Shown piece by piece: positions 9,544 through 17,124 of a stretch of DNA of 64,000 bases. The stretch is from CBDFKY01 sp965248995 (GTDB taxonomy: Bacteria > Pseudomonadota > Alphaproteobacteria > Rickettsiales > UBA998), in the NCBI GenBank assembly GCA_965248995.1, contig CBDFKY010000005.1:62001-126000 (forward strand), given 5' to 3'. The notes under the pieces are model-generated. The model saw only the letters and a program-made list of their open reading frames with translations, had not been told where the DNA came from and made no database searches. Within the stretch, counting starts at the first letter, position 1, and each line of letters opens with the position of its first letter. A program made the translations under genes and the position numbers.

Positions 9544-11111
9544 TATGCCGCCCCCTTGAGGATTTGCTGCATCAGGGTGGTGGCCTCATCATTCAGCGTG
9601 GCCAGCTCGCTGTGAATTTCGCTAAGGCGTGCGGTGTAATCAAACCCTTCATCCAGTTCGATGGAATAGCCTACATAGCGACCCGGTGTGAGGCTCCAGT
9701 CATTTTCCTCCACCTCGGCCAGATCGACGATTTTGCAGAGGCCTTCGACATCCCCGTAGCTGCCGCTGGGGAAATGCTCTTTCAGCCACGGATTGCTGGC
9801 GAAAGTTTTGCTGACATACTCGCCGCGATAGGCTTTCACAATAGTGGTCAGGCCTTCCATTTGTTCCGGCGAGAAATCACGCAGCGTTTGATTGATCTGG
9901 CGGAACGTGTTCCGCGCATCAATCATCAGGATTTTGCGCTTGTTCTCTGGCCGCTTGTCACGATCAAGGAACCACAGGTGGCACGGTAGAGAGCGGGTGT
10001 AGAAGAAATTGTTGCCCACGGCCACGATGCAATCCACCGCGCCGGTTCCAATCAGCCTCTGGCGAATCAACTTTTCACTCGCGCCTGCATCGGTGGCGGA
10101 GGATGCCATAACGAAACCGGCACGGCCTTTTTCATTCAGGTAATGGTAGAAATACTGAATCCACAGATAGTTGCCGTTATCGGCTTTCGGCAGGCCCACA
10201 TCACTAAACAGCCGCTTGTCGGTTTTTACGAAATCCTTTTCTTTATCCACCTTATTGACATTAAATGGTGGATTGGCCATCACGAAATCACATTTGCCTG
10301 TAAGGTTATGTGGGTCGGAGTAAAAGCTGTTACTTTCGATGATTTTTCCTTCAATGCCGTGAATAGCAAGGTTCATCTTGGCAATGCGCACGTTATTGGA
10401 TTTTAGTTCCGTGCCGTATGCCTTAAGAACTGCGTTAGCATCCTTACCCGTATGCAGCTTGGCAAAATGTCCGGTTTGTACAAACATGCCGCCAGAGCCA
10501 CATGCGGGGTCATGAATAATGCCTCCCAAAGGAGACAAAAAATTGACGATGAGCTGGACTAAAGAAAGCGGGGTAAAAAACTCTCCGCCTTCCTGCGCAC
10601 CTGCACCGATCATTGAAAACTTCATCAGAAAATATTCATAGACGCGACCAAACACATCGCCTTTAAGGCTTTTAACTGTCTCTTTATTGAACACTCGAAT
10701 CAGTTCGCGCAGCAAGTCCGCGTCTAATTCCTGGTAGTTCTTCGGCAAAATACCACCAAGATCATGATATGCGGCTTCAATCAAGCGCATTGCTTCATTT
10801 ACTGCCTCGTTAACATCTTCTCCTTCAGGTAAATTGGCCAGATAATCATATTGTGATTTCTCTGGTAGCATCATGGCGCCAGCAGCAAGAAAATGTTCTT
10901 TCGTTATGATACGTTTGCCGCGTGGCCCTATTGGAATAGAGGCTTCAATAATGACTTTTGCTTCTTCATATTGGTTCTGAGCATATCGCAGTAGAATCAG
11001 CCCAAGTACAGGGTCTTTGTACTCTGCCGCTGTCAGCTTGGAATTGGCACGTAAGTTATCTGCCGAATTCCAGAGTTCTTTCTCCAACTGTTTGATTTGG
11101 TCATTGTTCAT
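9543..11111 (-). CDS. hsdM: type I restriction-modification DNA methyltransferase (HsdM)
   Basis: The 522-residue N6-adenine methyltransferase. The N-terminal HsdM helical domain (MNNDQIKQLEKELWNSADNLR...) is followed by motif I region EFFTPLSLVQLIVNFL with DPACGSGGMFVQ, and catalytic motif IV NPPF within DFVMANPPFN. The enzyme protects host DNA and forms the core of the restriction complex. It is the first gene of the M-S-R operon. A TATAAT hexamer lies about 75 nt upstream (11184-11189). The gene appears intact. Confidence 0.96.
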   Translation of the reverse strand: MNNDQIKQLEKELWNSADNLRANSKLTAAEYKDPVLGLILLRYAQNQYEEAKVIIEASIPIGPRGKRIITKEHFLAAGAMMLPEKSQYDYLANLPEGEDVNEAVNEAMRLIEAAYHDLGGILPKNYQELDADLLRELIRVFNKETVKSLKGDVFGRVYEYFLMKFSMIGAGAQEGGEFFTPLSLVQLIVNFLSPLGGIIHDPACGSGGMFVQTGHFAKLHTGKDANAVLKAYGTELKSNNVRIAKMNLAIHGIEGKIIESNSFYSDPHNLTGKCDFVMANPPFNVNKVDKEKDFVKTDKRLFSDVGLPKADNGNYLWIQYFYHYLNEKGRAGFVMASSATDAGASEKLIRQRLIGTGAVDCIVAVGNNFFYTRSLPCHLWFLDRDKRPENKRKILMIDARNTFRQINQTLRDFSPEQMEGLTTIVKAYRGEYVSKTFASNPWLKEHFPSGSYGDVEGLCKIVDLAEVEENDWSLTPGRYVGYSIELDEGFDYTARLSEIHSELATLNDEATTLMQQILKGAA

Positions 11112-11176
11112 TTGAATCCGCTCTTTTGTTTCTTATGTTGATTCTCCTGAGTCATTAGGCAGAAAGCGTGACGATT

Positions 11177-11200
11177 GCAAAAGATTATAGTATCTTACTA
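11177..11200 (-). promoter_or_regulatory. possible hsdM promoter with overlapping inverted repeat
   Basis: On the minus strand a perfect TATAAT lies at 11184-11189. It sits in an imperfect inverted repeat (AAGATAGTA facing TACTATAATCTT), so a regulator could cover the -10 region. No convincing -35 hexamer is seen at 16-18 nt. The reading is tentative. Confidence 0.4.
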
Positions 11201-11248
11201 TCTTTCTTCTATATTTACCACCGTGATAATTACGAAACAGCCAATCCC

Positions 11249-11857
11249 TTACACCTCAATTCCCAGCCGCAAGGCCGCTTCCATCAGCGCGGCGTCATGC
11301 ACCCTTTCCATCGCCTGCACCTTACGCCAATAGGTTTTCCAGTGCATCCCCTTGGGTTTGTATGGTCTATGATCCACCACGCCATCGCCGCCTAATTGCT
11401 GATGTATCGCCTGCGCTTTACTGAGGAGGCGGAAATGTGGGGCTTCGTTCTGTGAAGCGTAAGCAAGGTTACGGCAATGCCGACACGCGAAGATGTCGCC
11501 GAGGTAAAGCACGCCCACCCGCTTTCCGCAAGCTTTCGCTGGGCAGAGAAACCACCAGCGCGTCCCGCCATAATGCGGCTCGGTTGTGGTCAGGTAAATC
11601 TTATAGTCGTATGGCTTTTCGCTGCGCTTATCAGAATACTGCACTCGCAGCCACGCTGGTTCTTGCAACGTATTCAACTCATAGCCGACTGAGCAGCGCA
11701 CTTCGCTGAAACGCAACCATCTCCAACTGCCAGAACTCCATTTCTTCTCGCCGATTACCTTGAACTGCTTTAGCGTCGCTATGCTGAAGCGCCAGAAATT
11801 TTCTTCTGTCGCTTTGCTGCCGCTCCTATACCGATTCCCTGAACCAATACTACCCAT
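11249..11857 (-). CDS. conserved mobile-element protein with zinc ribbon, unknown function
   Basis: The 202-residue product starts MGSIGSGNRYRSGSKATEENFW, like a widespread group of mobile-element hypothetical proteins that begin MGGxGSG. It contains a likely zinc ribbon: CPAKACGKRV at about residue 110, then ACRHCRNLAYASQ about 18 residues later. The N-terminal half is predicted beta-rich. The frame stays open up to a TTG at 11896, but the ATG at 11857 matches the group start. It follows the next gene upstream closely and probably shares its transcript. Function unknown; it may act in element biology rather than restriction. Confidence 0.75.
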   Translation of the reverse strand: MGSIGSGNRYRSGSKATEENFWRFSIATLKQFKVIGEKKWSSGSWRWLRFSEVRCSVGYELNTLQEPAWLRVQYSDKRSEKPYDYKIYLTTTEPHYGGTRWWFLCPAKACGKRVGVLYLGDIFACRHCRNLAYASQNEAPHFRLLSKAQAIHQQLGGDGVVDHRPYKPKGMHWKTYWRKVQAMERVHDAALMEAALRLGIEV

Positions 11858-11897
11858 TATTTTTCTTCGCCAGATTTTACCGAAATCATTAGCCAAA

Positions 11898-12698
11898 TTA
11901 AGCTGGTGGCAACATAGGGGCTTTGCTCCGCCGCATTTCCTGCAAGCGCAGCAATACAGTCAACGTACGTTCAAACTTGCGATCCAGATGCACTTCATAG
12001 CGTGAAAATTTGTCCAGCTTCTCGCCTGGCATAAACGCTTCGCCTTCCGCCTGCCTTTTAACTAACGGGCGATAGGTCACGTCTTCATACCGCCGAACAT
12101 AATCAGGCAGCACCTCACGCTTCAGAAATCGCATCAGGCTTTCCGCATCTGGTTTATAAGGCGTGTAACTATCGGTTTTCCCGTTCAGAGCATCGTTCCA
12201 CCATGCAAGCGTCGCGGCGGTGAGCATTTCCACCGCCTGTTCATACGCTCCGCCGCTTTCCAGTATTGAAAAAACTCTCCGCGTGGGCTCCAGTAAAATA
12301 CTGATAGCTTCCAGTTCCCGTTGGTTTTGCTCTTCCGTACTGGCCAGCGCTTTTTGCCGGTTAAATTTTCTGGGAGTAGTTTCCGTGATGATGCAGGCCA
12401 GCGCCGCGACCGCCGTATGATTATCAGAAAGGTTGGACTCAATAGATTTCTGATAATGCGCCGCTTCCGCAATACGCAGTCTCCGTTTGCGCCAGATAAC
12501 GCCTGCCAGCTCCTCGATAAGATGATTTTCCGTCACTCCTTCGGGTACATATTCGCCCTGCATTTGGGTGAGCAGCACATCATATTCGGAGGCGTTTTCC
12601 CATTGCAGCAGCAGATGCGCGCTTAAAACGCCGTGTTTTACAGCATTCAGCGTGGAAAGTTGTGTTACGGACTTAGTGCATGGTAAAGTGTTGGTCAT
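11898..12698 (-). CDS. conserved mobile-element protein, unknown function
   Basis: About 266 residues, soluble and helical. The motif LNAVKHGVLSAHLLL near the start resembles a common family of unknown proteins with a NAVKHG signature found in genomes rich in mobile DNA. It is followed by ENHLIEELAGVIWRKRRLRIAEAAHYQ. Three ATGs lie in a row (12704, 12701, 12698); the AGGAG box is best spaced for the last. It overlaps the 3' end of the upstream gene (stop at 12673) by about 26 nt, so the two are probably translated together. I cannot assign a function. Confidence 0.72.
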   Translation of the reverse strand: MTNTLPCTKSVTQLSTLNAVKHGVLSAHLLLQWENASEYDVLLTQMQGEYVPEGVTENHLIEELAGVIWRKRRLRIAEAAHYQKSIESNLSDNHTAVAALACIITETTPRKFNRQKALASTEEQNQRELEAISILLEPTRRVFSILESGGAYEQAVEMLTAATLAWWNDALNGKTDSYTPYKPDAESLMRFLKREVLPDYVRRYEDVTYRPLVKRQAEGEAFMPGEKLDKFSRYEVHLDRKFERTLTVLLRLQEMRRSKAPMLPPA

Positions 12699-13086
12699 CA
12701 TCATTCTCCTTTTTAAGTGTTAGAATCCATTCATTTGCAAGGCGTTCTGCTTCCAGGCGTGGTAATTCGCCCTCAAACTCCATGATGGCGGCGCGTTCTT
12801 CATAGAAGTCATGCCAATATTCATCATGGAACGGATCAGGTGTTTCAGGTGTTGCAGGTGTTTCATATGGCGGAATGCGGCAATTTGCCTGATGTCCGGT
12901 TGAAACACCGGTCAAAACACCTTCCGCTTCATGTCGGGCAGCGGTGTTGCAGGAGGTGTTGCGCTCGGCAGACTGCGTAAAAATGTGGTGGTTGGAAGGG
13001 TTATTGGCTGGCGCAACACCTGAAACACCTGCAACACCTGAAGCGATAACTGGTTTTAACCCTTTGAAAAAATCATGCATCGCCAT
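12673..13086 (-). CDS. hypothetical island protein containing a repeat array
   Basis: A 137-residue protein starting MAMHDFFKGLKPVIAS. The ATG at 13086 has an excellent AGGAGG box 5 nt upstream, which overrides the longer open frame to 13185. It overlaps the primase gene end by 14 nt. Two low-complexity stretches, GVAGVSGVAP and ETPATPETPD, are encoded by inverted copies of one DNA repeat. The C-terminal part (FHDEYWHDFYEERAAIMEFEGELPRLEAERLANEWI) looks like a normal folded helical region. The protein has no recognised domain; the DNA may matter as much as the protein (see the repeat array). Confidence 0.65.
   Translation of the reverse strand: MAMHDFFKGLKPVIASGVAGVSGVAPANNPSNHHIFTQSAERNTSCNTAARHEAEGVLTGVSTGHQANCRIPPYETPATPETPDPFHDEYWHDFYEERAAIMEFEGELPRLEAERLANEWILTLKKENDDDQHFTMH
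12837..13042. repeat. symmetrical GGTGTT repeat array, candidate replication origin
   Basis: About ten copies of a GGTGTTKC-like unit occur in about 200 bp. Three are direct at 12837-12865 (9-nt period), two inverted at 12902-12921, two direct at 12943-12962, and three inverted at 13014-13042. The outer clusters contain a perfect 22-nt inverted repeat (12844-12865 with 13021-13042). The array lies directly downstream of the primase-helicase gene. Satellite phages such as P4 have iteron arrays bound by their primase. The function here is inferred. Confidence 0.5.
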
Positions 13087-15649
13087 CGTCACCTCCTGCT
13101 TCCAATATTCCGGCGGGTATATGATACAGCCGCATCTGTTTGAACCCAGGAACACGGAGGCTGACAGTATATTTTCTCTGCTCATCCCGCCGGATCAAAC
13201 CTTGGTCGGCCAAATATTCTTTCGCCAGTTTCGGTGCCATCCCTCCTATCACTTCTTGCTCGAACGCATCCGGCAACAGGAAATACTCCCATTCCTTGGC
13301 TGCCGTCAGCCGTTTGAATCCGAGGCGGTCGATTACCTTCTGAATTTGAATGGAGTTACTTTCGGCGTAGCCTTCCGTCCACGGCGTTTCAAAGCGGCTG
13401 CTGCCATGTTTAGCAACGAGGGAGCGCAAACGCCGCGCCGCTTGGTCGACTTCATGCGCCTGCGTACCGCCGCGCCCTGCCACCCATTCACCAAGCAACT
13501 GGACACATGCGTCGCTCACCGTTTCAGGCTGCAAGGGAAAAATCCCGAGATGAATTGCCAATTCCCCTGCCGCCGCGATGAGAGCGAATTTTTGAGCCAC
13601 GCGCTGCACTTGCCCGTCGCACCCTTCAGTCACATACTTTTCTACCCAGTTTCGGCGTGCACTGCTGATACGTTCGCGCACCTCTTCTCTTTGGCTCACC
13701 AGCCCTTGTAGAAAAGCATCCCCGACACTGCCCTGATACCGTTTTGCGCGATCTTTCAGTAACAGGGAAAGTTGATTGCCATCCTTCGCATCGTGGATGC
13801 ATTCAAACAATCCATGTCCTTTTCCTGCGTCTGCGGCGATCTCAATGAAGCGCACCGCTTGTCCTGCTTTTGACTGCTTACCGCACTCCAGCATTTTGGT
13901 AGCCAGCCCTATCTCTCCCGTGCTTAAGAATACCAGCCGGAACTGTAAGGGGGTACGCGCACTGCCGTCCTTTCGCGCCCTCGCTTTACCCGCGCCGTTT
14001 CCCAGCATATAAGCCATCGCATCGGCTGCCGCTCCTCCAACTTGCGAGAGTTCATCCAGAAATAACGCCGTATCATTCGCGGCGCAAGCGAGGGATTCTG
14101 CCGCATTGTCGGTGGTGCGCCAACTCGCTAACGGTACGCCCCATATGGAAGCGGCCACAATCAACGCCGTAGTCTTGCCAATGGATGAGCCGCCAGAGAG
14201 ATGCAGGCCGAAATTTTCTTCTCCAAGCAATTCCAACAGAGGCCCGCAAAGCGCCGTACTAATAGCTAGAAGCAAACGGGTGTTGCTCACGCAGTAACGA
14301 CCAATCTGTTGCTGCCACTCCAGCACCGTCCCTTTGATAGTATAATGTGTGCTGACCTGTTCCTGCTGGAGCACGATGCGCTCCCGCGCCATCATGCCAT
14401 ACACCTTCCCTGGCAACACAAAGCACTGTCCCGCGCCGCTCACATCATGCCAGCCGGTTTTGGGTACGCAGGTGGCGCGCTTTAGCGGATTGCAGACGGT
14501 AATGTATGAGTAAAGATGATTTTTAGCATGGGGAGATAAGCGCAGTCCCAAGCTAAACAACGTTTCACGGTACGCTACGCCGTCTCCTGCAAGTGCCGTC
14601 ATCGGCAGCACATATTCTTTCCGCCTGCCGTCATTATCCACCAATTCCACTATGCGGCCCCAATTCTCTCCTGCCGCATCACGGGTTTGACAGGTCACCG
14701 CCAGAAAGGAACAAAACCACTGCCACTCCACATTGCCTTCCTTGTCTTCTTTCCTAAGTTCCACGCCGTTCGGGCGCAGGCGAAATGTTGATTCAGGAAT
14801 GCCCTGCTGAAGTTCTTCCATTTTTGATGCGGCGATATAGGGTTTCTCGAATAACGTATGCGGTAAATCTGCTATTGCTTCCGCCGTCCAGCCATCCGCC
14901 AGCGCATCCGCCAGATCGTAGCCTTCGGGTATTGTTTCACCGCGTGGAATTTTTCCTTCCTCGGTAAAAATCCATTTTCCGAAAGTCTCTGGTGATAGAC
15001 GCAATATGCGCGTTGCACCTGCATCATGGCAAAGATCATATACCATATCAGCGAAGGCTTCTCCTGCTGCGTCTACGTCAGGCGAAATCATTACGGTGCG
15101 CCCGCGCAGAGATGTCCAATCCGTTTTATGCGGAGATTTCGCCCCGTGCATCGGCGTAGTTGCTACCATATCTGGAAATAAAAACTGGGCCGCGTCCGCC
15201 GTTTTTTCGCCTTCACAGATCAACACGGTGGCTTCACCACGTTTCGACAGTTCTGGCAGTCTATAGAGCGGGCGGGGCACTGGCATTCCCACGCTTCGCC
15301 ACGCACGCTTGCCACCTTTCACATTACAGAAACAGACTGGCAGAATCGTTTTTTCTCGCTTGCCTGTATCGCTATTAACAGTTTCAAACCGCGCATTGTA
15401 ACCCAGCAATTCACCAGAAGCCATATGGTACGCATAAAGCGCCGCAGGCTTCCCCAGCTTTGGCAGCATGAAATTGCATGGCGGCGCATCGTCAGGGACG
15501 GGGAAAATCGGGGTTTTCTCTGGGACGTCTTTTATCTTGCCTGTCGCTTGCACTGCCTGTACTGCTTCCTCTTCGGAAATGGGAATCATCAGCGCTTCCA
15601 GGTGAAGCGCAATTAATGGATTCTCTCCACTGTTCAACATATCATTCAT
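13073..15649 (-). CDS. TOPRIM and DUF927-type primase-helicase of a mobile element
   Basis: An 858-residue replication protein. The N-terminal third holds a TOPRIM-like fold (VLICEGEKTADAAQFLFPD, then VMISPDVDAAGEAFADMV). The middle is a DUF927 region (SFLAVTCQTRDAAGENWGRIVEL ... VPKTGWHDVSG). An ATPase follows with Walker A LSGGSSIGKTTALIVAASIWG and Walker B-like ALFLDELSQVGG. Such proteins prime and unwind DNA at the origin of plasmids, satellites and integrative elements. The start overlaps the upstream small gene by 8 nt and the end overlaps the downstream gene by 14 nt, so it lies in the middle of a replication operon. Confidence 0.85.
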   Translation of the reverse strand: MNDMLNSGENPLIALHLEALMIPISEEEAVQAVQATGKIKDVPEKTPIFPVPDDAPPCNFMLPKLGKPAALYAYHMASGELLGYNARFETVNSDTGKREKTILPVCFCNVKGGKRAWRSVGMPVPRPLYRLPELSKRGEATVLICEGEKTADAAQFLFPDMVATTPMHGAKSPHKTDWTSLRGRTVMISPDVDAAGEAFADMVYDLCHDAGATRILRLSPETFGKWIFTEEGKIPRGETIPEGYDLADALADGWTAEAIADLPHTLFEKPYIAASKMEELQQGIPESTFRLRPNGVELRKEDKEGNVEWQWFCSFLAVTCQTRDAAGENWGRIVELVDNDGRRKEYVLPMTALAGDGVAYRETLFSLGLRLSPHAKNHLYSYITVCNPLKRATCVPKTGWHDVSGAGQCFVLPGKVYGMMARERIVLQQEQVSTHYTIKGTVLEWQQQIGRYCVSNTRLLLAISTALCGPLLELLGEENFGLHLSGGSSIGKTTALIVAASIWGVPLASWRTTDNAAESLACAANDTALFLDELSQVGGAAADAMAYMLGNGAGKARARKDGSARTPLQFRLVFLSTGEIGLATKMLECGKQSKAGQAVRFIEIAADAGKGHGLFECIHDAKDGNQLSLLLKDRAKRYQGSVGDAFLQGLVSQREEVRERISSARRNWVEKYVTEGCDGQVQRVAQKFALIAAAGELAIHLGIFPLQPETVSDACVQLLGEWVAGRGGTQAHEVDQAARRLRSLVAKHGSSRFETPWTEGYAESNSIQIQKVIDRLGFKRLTAAKEWEYFLLPDAFEQEVIGGMAPKLAKEYLADQGLIRRDEQRKYTVSLRVPGFKQMRLYHIPAGILEAGGDDGDA

Positions 15650-15953
15650 AGCTGCCTCCGCGTCCGATCATGCGGGCGATTACTTCCGCCGCTTCACGTT
15701 GAGAGAGCACCAGCAGGTACGCCGCAAGCGACACCACATCGCCGCCATGAATGTTCACCGCGAAGTCTGCCCAGCGCGCAGTACGTAGATTGACTTTGAA
15801 ACTTCCATGCTGCGTATCGGCGCGGCGCGGGTTAAGCGCTACATATTCATGGCCTTCCACTCTTCCACCCGGCAAAAGGCGCTGGAGAATCGCTGGAAGG
15901 TACGACAGGGAATCACGGTGCAATTTTTTGAAACCATCACGATTAAAGGACAT
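15642..15953 (-). CDS. small primase-associated protein
   Basis: A 103-residue protein, MSFNRDGFKKLHRDSLSYLP, with LLPGGRVEGHEYVALNPRRADTQHGSFKVNL and WADFAVNIHGGDVVSLAAYLL. This pattern resembles the N-terminal part of primases and helicases that recognise DNA (the CHC2-like 'W.D...G..GD...L' region) but lacks a clear set of zinc-binding cysteines. It overlaps the AlpA-like gene at its 5' end and the primase-helicase at its 3' end. It probably supplies a function that other elements carry within one large primase. Role inferred from context and similarity. Confidence 0.68.
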   Translation of the reverse strand: MSFNRDGFKKLHRDSLSYLPAILQRLLPGGRVEGHEYVALNPRRADTQHGSFKVNLRTARWADFAVNIHGGDVVSLAAYLLVLSQREAAEVIARMIGRGGSYE

Positions 15954-16149
15954 CGCTACCTCCCGCAGAACACATATTCCGCAACACGAACTGCTCGAGA
16001 TCGGCGCGACGGTATTTAATCAACCGGCCTATTTTTACATACGGCAAGTCGTAGCGTTGCGTGCAGGCCCACACTGCCAGGGTGTTTTCCTTAACACCGA
16101 GAAATTCCGCTGCCTCGCGGCGGGTGAGAAGTGATGCTATATTATTCAT
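15943..16149 (-). CDS. AlpA-like helix-turn-helix regulator or excisionase
   Basis: A 68-residue DNA-binding protein. The motif LLTRREAAEFLGVKENTLAVWACTQRYDLPYVKIGRLIKYRRADLEQFV is the MerR-like winged helix of the AlpA/excisionase group. Such proteins regulate integrase expression or direct excision in P4-like elements. A GGAG box precedes the ATG with good spacing. It is the first gene of the replication operon, and the 60 nt upstream contain tandem and inverted repeats that could be its own operator. It overlaps the next gene by 11 nt. Confidence 0.82.
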   Translation of the reverse strand: MNNIASLLTRREAAEFLGVKENTLAVWACTQRYDLPYVKIGRLIKYRRADLEQFVLRNMCSAGGSDVL

Positions 16150-16199
16150 CGTCGTGCTCCATAAAAAATGAGGATTAACAACGATGAATGTACAAAAAT

Positions 16200-16253
16200 A
16201 TCCGGATGCTAATCATACGGATTAATCATACGGATCACGATTTTCCGGATGAT
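16200..16253. promoter_or_regulatory. repeat-rich control region upstream of the AlpA-like gene
   Basis: TAATCATACGGAT is repeated head to tail at 16210-16222 and 16223-16235. On each side lies a copy of TCCGGATG (16201-16208 and 16243-16250). The cluster fills the gap between the unknown module and the AlpA-like gene. It is most simply read as an operator for the AlpA-like protein; it could also be a recombination accessory site. Confidence 0.55.
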
Positions 16254-16256
16254 TCT

Positions 16257-17120
16257 TTAGTATGATTTTTTGCGCCGTCCAGCTCTTTGGAATGTTTCTG
16301 GTACCACTTTTCCCCAGATGTCTTGCATGGCATCCCGCCTTATGCCAAATTGCTGATGCGCCATTTCAAAAGCTGCCGCCTTATCACCCTGCTGAAATGT
16401 GTTGTCAGCAATCCGGTCCTGCAGCCAGTTTACGCAAGCCTCGCACCGCTCTTTTTGTAATTTTCCTTTAGGGATGTTCGCAAAAATAGACCATAGACGT
16501 TCAGCAAACAGGTTTTCGTCTATATAAAACAATGAACTTTGCTGCCTAAGCACTAAACTCAACGGCACCTGCATCAGCCGTTCTTTAGGAATTGTCAGCT
16601 CTCCACCGTATAAGGAAAGGATGACACCGAACCCTTTCACCTGAACAGGTATGCAAGCGGTGCAAAACCCATTACCCTCTTCTCTTGCAACGCCCCGCGC
16701 TAAATAAAGGGTAAACTGTCCCGCTCGGAATGTTTTTACCCCTAATCGGTATAAGCATTCGCTTGCGATAGGTTCTGGGTTCGTTACGATACCCAACCCA
16801 TGCGCTAAATGTTTTGCGAGTGCATGAATAGAGGCCTGATAGTGGAGCACGTCTTTGCCGTTTAGCCGTCGGACGTCTCCGCACGCCGCACAGTGATAAT
16901 ATGGCTGATCGTTTTGTTCTTTGAGAGAAACATTCTCACCACAATGGCGGCAGGCTATCTCATTTGCAGACCTAGTCACAGGAATCAGTATTTTATTTTC
17001 TACAAGAAAAGGAAAAATAGTTCGCCAGTATTGATATTGCCCGTAATCAAACACGCATATTTCTGAATCAAGTTCCTGATCCAACGCATAGAGAAATGCG
17101 TCAATAGATTCGTCTCGCAC
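16257..17120 (-). CDS. unknown protein B of a two-gene island module, zinc ribbon
   Basis: About 287 residues with GTG start at 17120, placed 4 nt after the stop of the upstream gene. The frame is open further (an ATG at 17165 would overlap the upstream gene by 41 nt). A zinc ribbon is clear: CRHCGENVSLKEQ followed by YYHCAACGDVRRL at about residues 60-90. Further cysteine pairs occur at CTAC and CEAC. The N-terminal region (DESIDAFLYALDQELDSEICVFDYGQY) and the C-terminal helical part are not recognised. The coupling suggests it works with protein A. Function unknown. Confidence 0.65.
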   Translation of the reverse strand: MRDESIDAFLYALDQELDSEICVFDYGQYQYWRTIFPFLVENKILIPVTRSANEIACRHCGENVSLKEQNDQPYYHCAACGDVRRLNGKDVLHYQASIHALAKHLAHGLGIVTNPEPIASECLYRLGVKTFRAGQFTLYLARGVAREEGNGFCTACIPVQVKGFGVILSLYGGELTIPKERLMQVPLSLVLRQQSSLFYIDENLFAERLWSIFANIPKGKLQKERCEACVNWLQDRIADNTFQQGDKAAAFEMAHQQFGIRRDAMQDIWGKVVPETFQRAGRRKKSY

Positions 17121-17124
17121 AAAT

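Noticed and set aside
12837..13042. CRISPR-like array
   Set aside because: The units are only about 9 nt, alternate in orientation and lack unique spacers, and no cas genes are present.
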